Shown here: positions 57,204 through 59,759 of the stretch, piece by piece
Layout: each line of letters opens with the position of its first letter
Numbering within the stretch: the stretch's first letter is position 1
Virus record (IMG/VR): IMGVR_UViG_3300020596_000027
Coordinates: 1-59,759 of that record
Reading direction: 5' to 3' (one strand)
Source of the DNA: a virus
DNA: 59,759 nt
The notes under the pieces: model-generated
The model's input: the letters and a program-made list of their open reading frames with translations, nothing else
What the model was told of the DNA's origin: nothing
Databases searched by the model: none
Position numbers and translations under genes: made by a program

Positions 57204-57544
57204 TGCCCCCGCCGAACAGACGCCGCCGCACCCCAGGTCGCGAGAAGGGACCATCTGACGAGGTCATGGCGGGATGGACGCAACAGCAGCGGGACGTCTA
57301 CAGGGTCAACCAACTCTTGCGGACGCCCATCGCAGAACTCAACATCCCTGTGCGGATTGTCAACACGCTGGAGAACCACGGGGTCATCCTCGTGGGCAAC
57401 CTCGTCGAGCAGTCCGTCGAGGCCCTCATGGGGATGACCAACTTCGGCGAGAAGACCCTCGTCGAGATCAATGCGGCCTTGCGAGAACTCGGTCTGAGCC
57501 CGCCCGTCGGGTGGGTCACGGAACCCAAGAAACGGAGGAAGTGA
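57203..57544 (+). CDS. RNA polymerase alpha C-terminal domain-like protein
   Basis: A 113-residue protein. Residues about 36-98 match the alpha-CTD of bacterial RNA polymerase: TPIAELNIPVRIVNTLENHG, then VILVGNLVEQSVEALMGM and the helix-hairpin-helix NFGEKTLVEINAALRELGLS. A basic N-terminus (RRRRTPGREK) and a short basic tail flank it. The rest of RpoA is missing. A stand-alone alpha-CTD could dock on DNA UP-elements or on activators and so alter host transcription. The domain match is strong; the role is inferred. Confidence 0.78.
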   Translation: MPPPNRRRRTPGREKGPSDEVMAGWTQQQRDVYRVNQLLRTPIAELNIPVRIVNTLENHGVILVGNLVEQSVEALMGMTNFGEKTLVEINAALRELGLSPPVGWVTEPKKRRK

Positions 57545-57547
57545 ACC

Positions 57548-57775
57548 ATGGACCCGCTTCCGCCTGGAATGAAGAAGTGCAACAGCGGTAAGTGCGACCG
57601 CCTGTTCTCTGCGGACAGTGCGTTCGAGACGTGCCCGCAGTGCCGAATCCCCGTGCACGTTCCGAAGAAGAAGCCCATGCGGTACGTCGATGACTCCTGG
57701 AATCAGCCCGATAGGTTCGACCCGAGCCCCAGCGACGAGAACGGTGCGAGAGCGTTTGAAGACCGACACGACTAA
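57548..57775 (+). CDS. small zinc-ribbon protein
   Basis: A 75-residue protein with C11-x4-C16 and C29-P-Q-C32, then a Lys/Pro stretch and an acidic tail. It follows the alpha-CTD-like gene by 3 bases and may share its function. Possibly a nucleic-acid or protein adaptor. Confidence 0.55.
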   Translation: MDPLPPGMKKCNSGKCDRLFSADSAFETCPQCRIPVHVPKKKPMRYVDDSWNQPDRFDPSPSDENGARAFEDRHD

Positions 57776-57787
57776 CGGAGGTGCCCA

Positions 57788-58165
57788 TTGGGTGCCAGCA
57801 AAGAACAGTGCCTCGGTGCAGCCGCCCTGTTATTCAACCAGGGCCTCTTGAAAGACAATAAAGCCGAGACCCTCGCACGGGTCAACAAACTCCTCTACGA
57901 CTTCCTCCACGGCGACTACATCCCCAAGGCGACCTTCTACTGCGGGGGTAAGGAGGACATGACCAACGTCCGGGCAGCACCGCCCGGCATGCGTTGTGCC
58001 CGGCAGATCGGTGACGATTACCCCCAATCGGGACCCATCTACTGCGGCAACCCGGCGGTACTCATCGCGGACAGCATCGAGCGGCCGGGGGCGTACTACG
58101 TCGTGTGCAAGCGGCACTCGGGCCACATGCCGAAACCGCACCCCGAGACCACAGCAACCGTCTAA
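57788..58165 (+). CDS. unknown Cys-containing protein, TTG start
   Basis: A 125-residue protein. TTG 57788 has CGGAGG 7 bases upstream and no better start exists. Helices KEQCLGAAALLFNQGLLKDN and ETLARVNKLLYDFLHGDYIP precede four Cys (FYCGG, MRCARQ, IYCGNP, VVCKRH), which could make a zinc site. Not recognised. Confidence 0.55.
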   Translation: MGASKEQCLGAAALLFNQGLLKDNKAETLARVNKLLYDFLHGDYIPKATFYCGGKEDMTNVRAAPPGMRCARQIGDDYPQSGPIYCGNPAVLIADSIERPGAYYVVCKRHSGHMPKPHPETTATV

Positions 58166-58175
58166 CGAGGACTAC

Positions 58176-58922
58176 ATGGCCACGTCGATTAACGGGTTTA
58201 CCTTCACGGCGTCCACCAACAACGAGGGGACGTTCATCACCCTCATCGCCCACAAGGAGGACGCCACAGGGGTGAAGACCGTAGTGTTCAAACTCAGCCC
58301 CACCGAGGCTAACAACCTCCACGAGCTGATCGACAACAACTGCAAGGTCGCCAAGGATCGCCGCAAGGAGATCAAGAAGGGCGACCGAGAGGAGGAGAAG
58401 TGGCCAGAGAACGAACCGTCCCCAAGTGCGACGCCTGCGGACACGTTGACTATTTCGTCCGCCCCATCCAAGTCCGGCGACTCTTTGGCATCCACGCCAA
58501 AGAAAAAGGTCGAGTCTTCGATCAGAAGGTCCGGTACTGGTGTCACGCCTGTCGGGTCAAGAACGACGGTCTCTGGCGAATTGCCAAGAAGGACTGCGAC
58601 TGCAAGTAAGCCGTGGACATCCCCCAGCTTCGCTCCCCGTCAGATCGCGAACAGCGTAGATAACTGGGTGTGCGAGGTTCGCTGTAGCGAGGCGGACGGC
58701 GACGTCGAGGCCCTCGTGAAGCGGATCGTCGAGGTCTTGAACGAGCCCGTACCAATCTCGGAGGGTCGTTACAAGAGTTGCAGCTACACGGAACTGGAAG
58801 ACGCCACGGCGGGTATCAACTACTCGTTCCATTGGACCAGCGAGCACCCCGAGTTCCCCGGCATCTATCCCCTGGTGGGCATGCTCAACACGCTCGACGA
58901 GCAGGTCGGTGGGTGGGCGTAG
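58176..58922 (+). CDS. two-domain unknown protein with an embedded second gene
   Basis: A 248-residue frame from ATG 58176 (AACGAGG upstream). Residues 1-75 form a strand-rich domain with a basic end (GFTFTASTNNEGTFITLIAH, KVAKDRRKEIKKGDRE). Residues 76-145 are Ser/Thr/Pro-rich and are read over a zinc-ribbon gene in another frame. Residues 150-248 form a second domain (VCEVRCSEADGDVEALVKRI to YPLVGMLNTLDEQ). Either one protein with a flexible linker, or two genes whose middle frame happens to be open. Confidence 0.5.
   Translation: MATSINGFTFTASTNNEGTFITLIAHKEDATGVKTVVFKLSPTEANNLHELIDNNCKVAKDRRKEIKKGDREEEKWPENEPSPSATPADTLTISSAPSKSGDSLASTPKKKVESSIRRSGTGVTPVGSRTTVSGELPRRTATASKPWTSPSFAPRQIANSVDNWVCEVRCSEADGDVEALVKRIVEVLNEPVPISEGRYKSCSYTELEDATAGINYSFHWTSEHPEFPGIYPLVGMLNTLDEQVGGWA
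58400..58609 (+). CDS. small zinc-ribbon protein embedded in a longer frame
   Basis: A 69-residue protein with GTG start and GAGGAGAA upstream. C10-D-A-C13 and C48-H-A-C51 make a zinc ribbon, with a basic middle and a Lys/Cys tail (KKDCDCK). The third-position G/C pattern is clearer in this frame (about 70%) than in the surrounding longer frame (about 58%), so this gene is real. Its whole length lies inside the frame of 58176-58922. Confidence 0.6.
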   Translation: MARERTVPKCDACGHVDYFVRPIQVRRLFGIHAKEKGRVFDQKVRYWCHACRVKNDGLWRIAKKDCDCK

Positions 58923-58933
58923 CGGAGGGTGCA

Positions 58934-59029
58934 GTGTCTAACGTGCGTGGGTACAGACCGGTCTTGTGTCGCGGGCCACCACCGCTGTGTCGACGTGCGG
59001 AGCGGTTACTGTCGACATCAGCATGGTAG
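58934..59029 (+). CDS. possible tiny protein at the end of the operon
   Basis: GTG 58934 has GGAGG 5 bases upstream and gives 31 residues; an alternative GTG at 58929 in another frame gives 67 Cys-rich residues up to 59132. Codon use does not decide between them. One of the two may be expressed. Low confidence in either. Confidence 0.25.
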   Translation: MSNVRGYRPVLCRGPPPLCRRAERLLSTSAW

Positions 59030-59128
59030 TAAGGAAGCGTACAACCCCGTCGGTGTCGACATGTCGAAGGGTCGTTATCTTCTGCAAGTCCTCCTGGGCT
59101 CCAAACGAAGAGCAGGAGCCATGGGAGC

Positions 59129-59236
59129 TTAGTAGTATTCTACTAACTACACAAACTTTGTGTAGTTGTACCCCCTTTTTTGGGGGGGTCTCGGGACCGG
59201 AAAAAAACTTTGTTTCGTTATTAACTACACAAAGTT
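59129..59236. repeat. AT-rich palindromic block, candidate origin or operator
   Basis: TTAGTAG-TATT-CTACTAA (59129-59146) is followed without gap by AACTACACAAA-C-TTTGTGTAGTT (59145-59167), an 11-bp palindrome. Then come C5-T6-G7 (59171-59188), an A7 stretch and a further direct copy AACTACACAAAG (59223-59234) 11 bases before the next start. The region is far more AT-rich than the rest. Binding sites for a protein made by the next gene, or a replication origin, are likely. Confidence 0.65.
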
Positions 59237-59246
59237 GGAGTTGCTC

Positions 59247-59759
59247 GTGTCCACCGCATCCCCGACCGACATCAAGTGGGAGTTACACTACACGCCCAAG
59301 GCGTACCGGCAGACAGCGTGTCGTCTGTGCCTGATCCGCCGCCTCTACGACGGGATGGACGTCAAGGAGCGGACCGCCGCCAGTGATCGACTCGCGGTCA
59401 GGACTTCCGGATTGTACCGCATGCTTCTGACCAACCTCCGGAACGAGGGCTGGGACAAGCTGGCCGACGACAAGAAGTTCCAGTTCATCCGGAACTGCCC
59501 GCCCGTGGGGGTGCGGACTAAGACCGTTGCCGGGCAGACGTGTCACCAATGGCACGTCTGCCCGTTCTGTTGGGTTCGTCGCAACGTCCTGGAACCATTC
59601 AAGCGGATGGAGGCTGCATTCTTCGCCGACAAGGGGCTGAAGCCCGACCTGCCGCCCGTCAAGTTGATCTCGACGATGCGGCAGGACTTCGTGACGGCCA
59701 AGCCCTACCACGAGGCGATGACGGTCGGCGAGGTGTTTCGGGACAAGCTGCGTCTCGCG
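59247..59759 (+). CDS. N-terminal part of a Cys-rich protein, possible replication initiator
   Basis: The frame starts at GTG 59247 (TTGGAG upstream) and runs off the window after 171 residues. Residues about 100-115 read CHQWHVCPFCWVRRN, a C/H-rich segment that recalls the metal-binding part of plasmid-type Rep proteins, and the first 80 residues are helical with an Arg/Lys-rich surface. The palindromes just upstream are the usual setting of an initiator gene. The call is tentative since the catalytic part is not in view. Confidence 0.4.
   Translation, partial: MSTASPTDIKWELHYTPKAYRQTACRLCLIRRLYDGMDVKERTAASDRLAVRTSGLYRMLLTNLRNEGWDKLADDKKFQFIRNCPPVGVRTKTVAGQTCHQWHVCPFCWVRRNVLEPFKRMEAAFFADKGLKPDLPPVKLISTMRQDFVTAKPYHEAMTVGEVFRDKLRLA

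Noticed and set aside
1-59759. Insertion sequences, transposases or integrase genes
   Set aside because: No DDE, HUH-transposase or tyrosine/serine recombinase motifs were seen in any frame I read.

Overview
This window reads as part of the genome of a large, high-GC tailed bacteriophage (or a very intact prophage), probably infecting a planctomycete of the Gemmata type. The phage calls rest on a terminase large subunit, a long run of virion-type proteins, a zinc-finger primase, RNase H, dCTP deaminase, many small overlapping genes with ATGA/GTGA junctions, and almost no intergenic space. The planctomycete host is inferred from two secreted mono-haem c-type cytochrome-like proteins and a Val/Gln-rich secreted protein at the left edge, and from a Ycf35/DUF2997/Ycf46-like gene trio. 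I did not recognise portal, major capsid, tape measure, integrase or lysis genes.

Layout. 1-3407: end of an unknown gene, then three secreted or haem-type proteins, closed by a hairpin terminator. 3493-17320: virion module of nine genes, including a family of related proteins with a common N-terminal domain, a protein with about 16 short EAFG-type repeats and a protein of 15 repeats of about 43 residues. 17320-22683: four glycosyltransferase genes in the same operon, then three small genes to 23800 and a strong terminator. 23975-27376: membrane protein, a gene with a textbook -1 frameshift signal, and four unknown genes. 27448-32279: the DUF1257 (Ycf35-like), DUF2997 and Ycf46-like AAA+ ATPase trio and partners. 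32377-39780: some twenty small early-type genes, among them a methyltransferase-like protein, a sigma region 4-like protein and several zinc ribbons. 39777-40949 is a lone minus-strand gene, followed by a primase-like gene (40952-42616) and a 616-bp non-coding block packed with 11-bp iterons. 43233-48080: small genes, a winged-helix protein, a tandem paralogue pair and a ParB/DGQHR-like protein. 48077-51286 (minus): terminase large subunit split by an intein whose LAGLIDADG endonuclease lies in a different reading frame. 51289-59132: small membrane proteins, RNase HI, GNAT acetyltransferase, dCTP deaminase, an RNA polymerase alpha-CTD-like protein and zinc ribbons. The window ends in an AT-rich palindromic region and the start of a Cys-rich gene that could be a replication initiator.

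Two dispersed DNA motifs tie the window together. Motif A (consensus YTAGAWKCCAGTTTCTAR, eight copies) sits at gene boundaries, six times using the stop codon of the upstream gene as one arm. Motif B (ATCGAACTTAG, about a dozen copies) is concentrated in the block after the primase gene and also lies beside motif A at 23.8 and 32.3 kb. With the sigma region 4-like and alpha-CTD-like proteins, they suggest a phage-encoded regulatory network and a candidate replication origin. Several genes show frame disruptions, so raw-read support matters for the frame-based claims.
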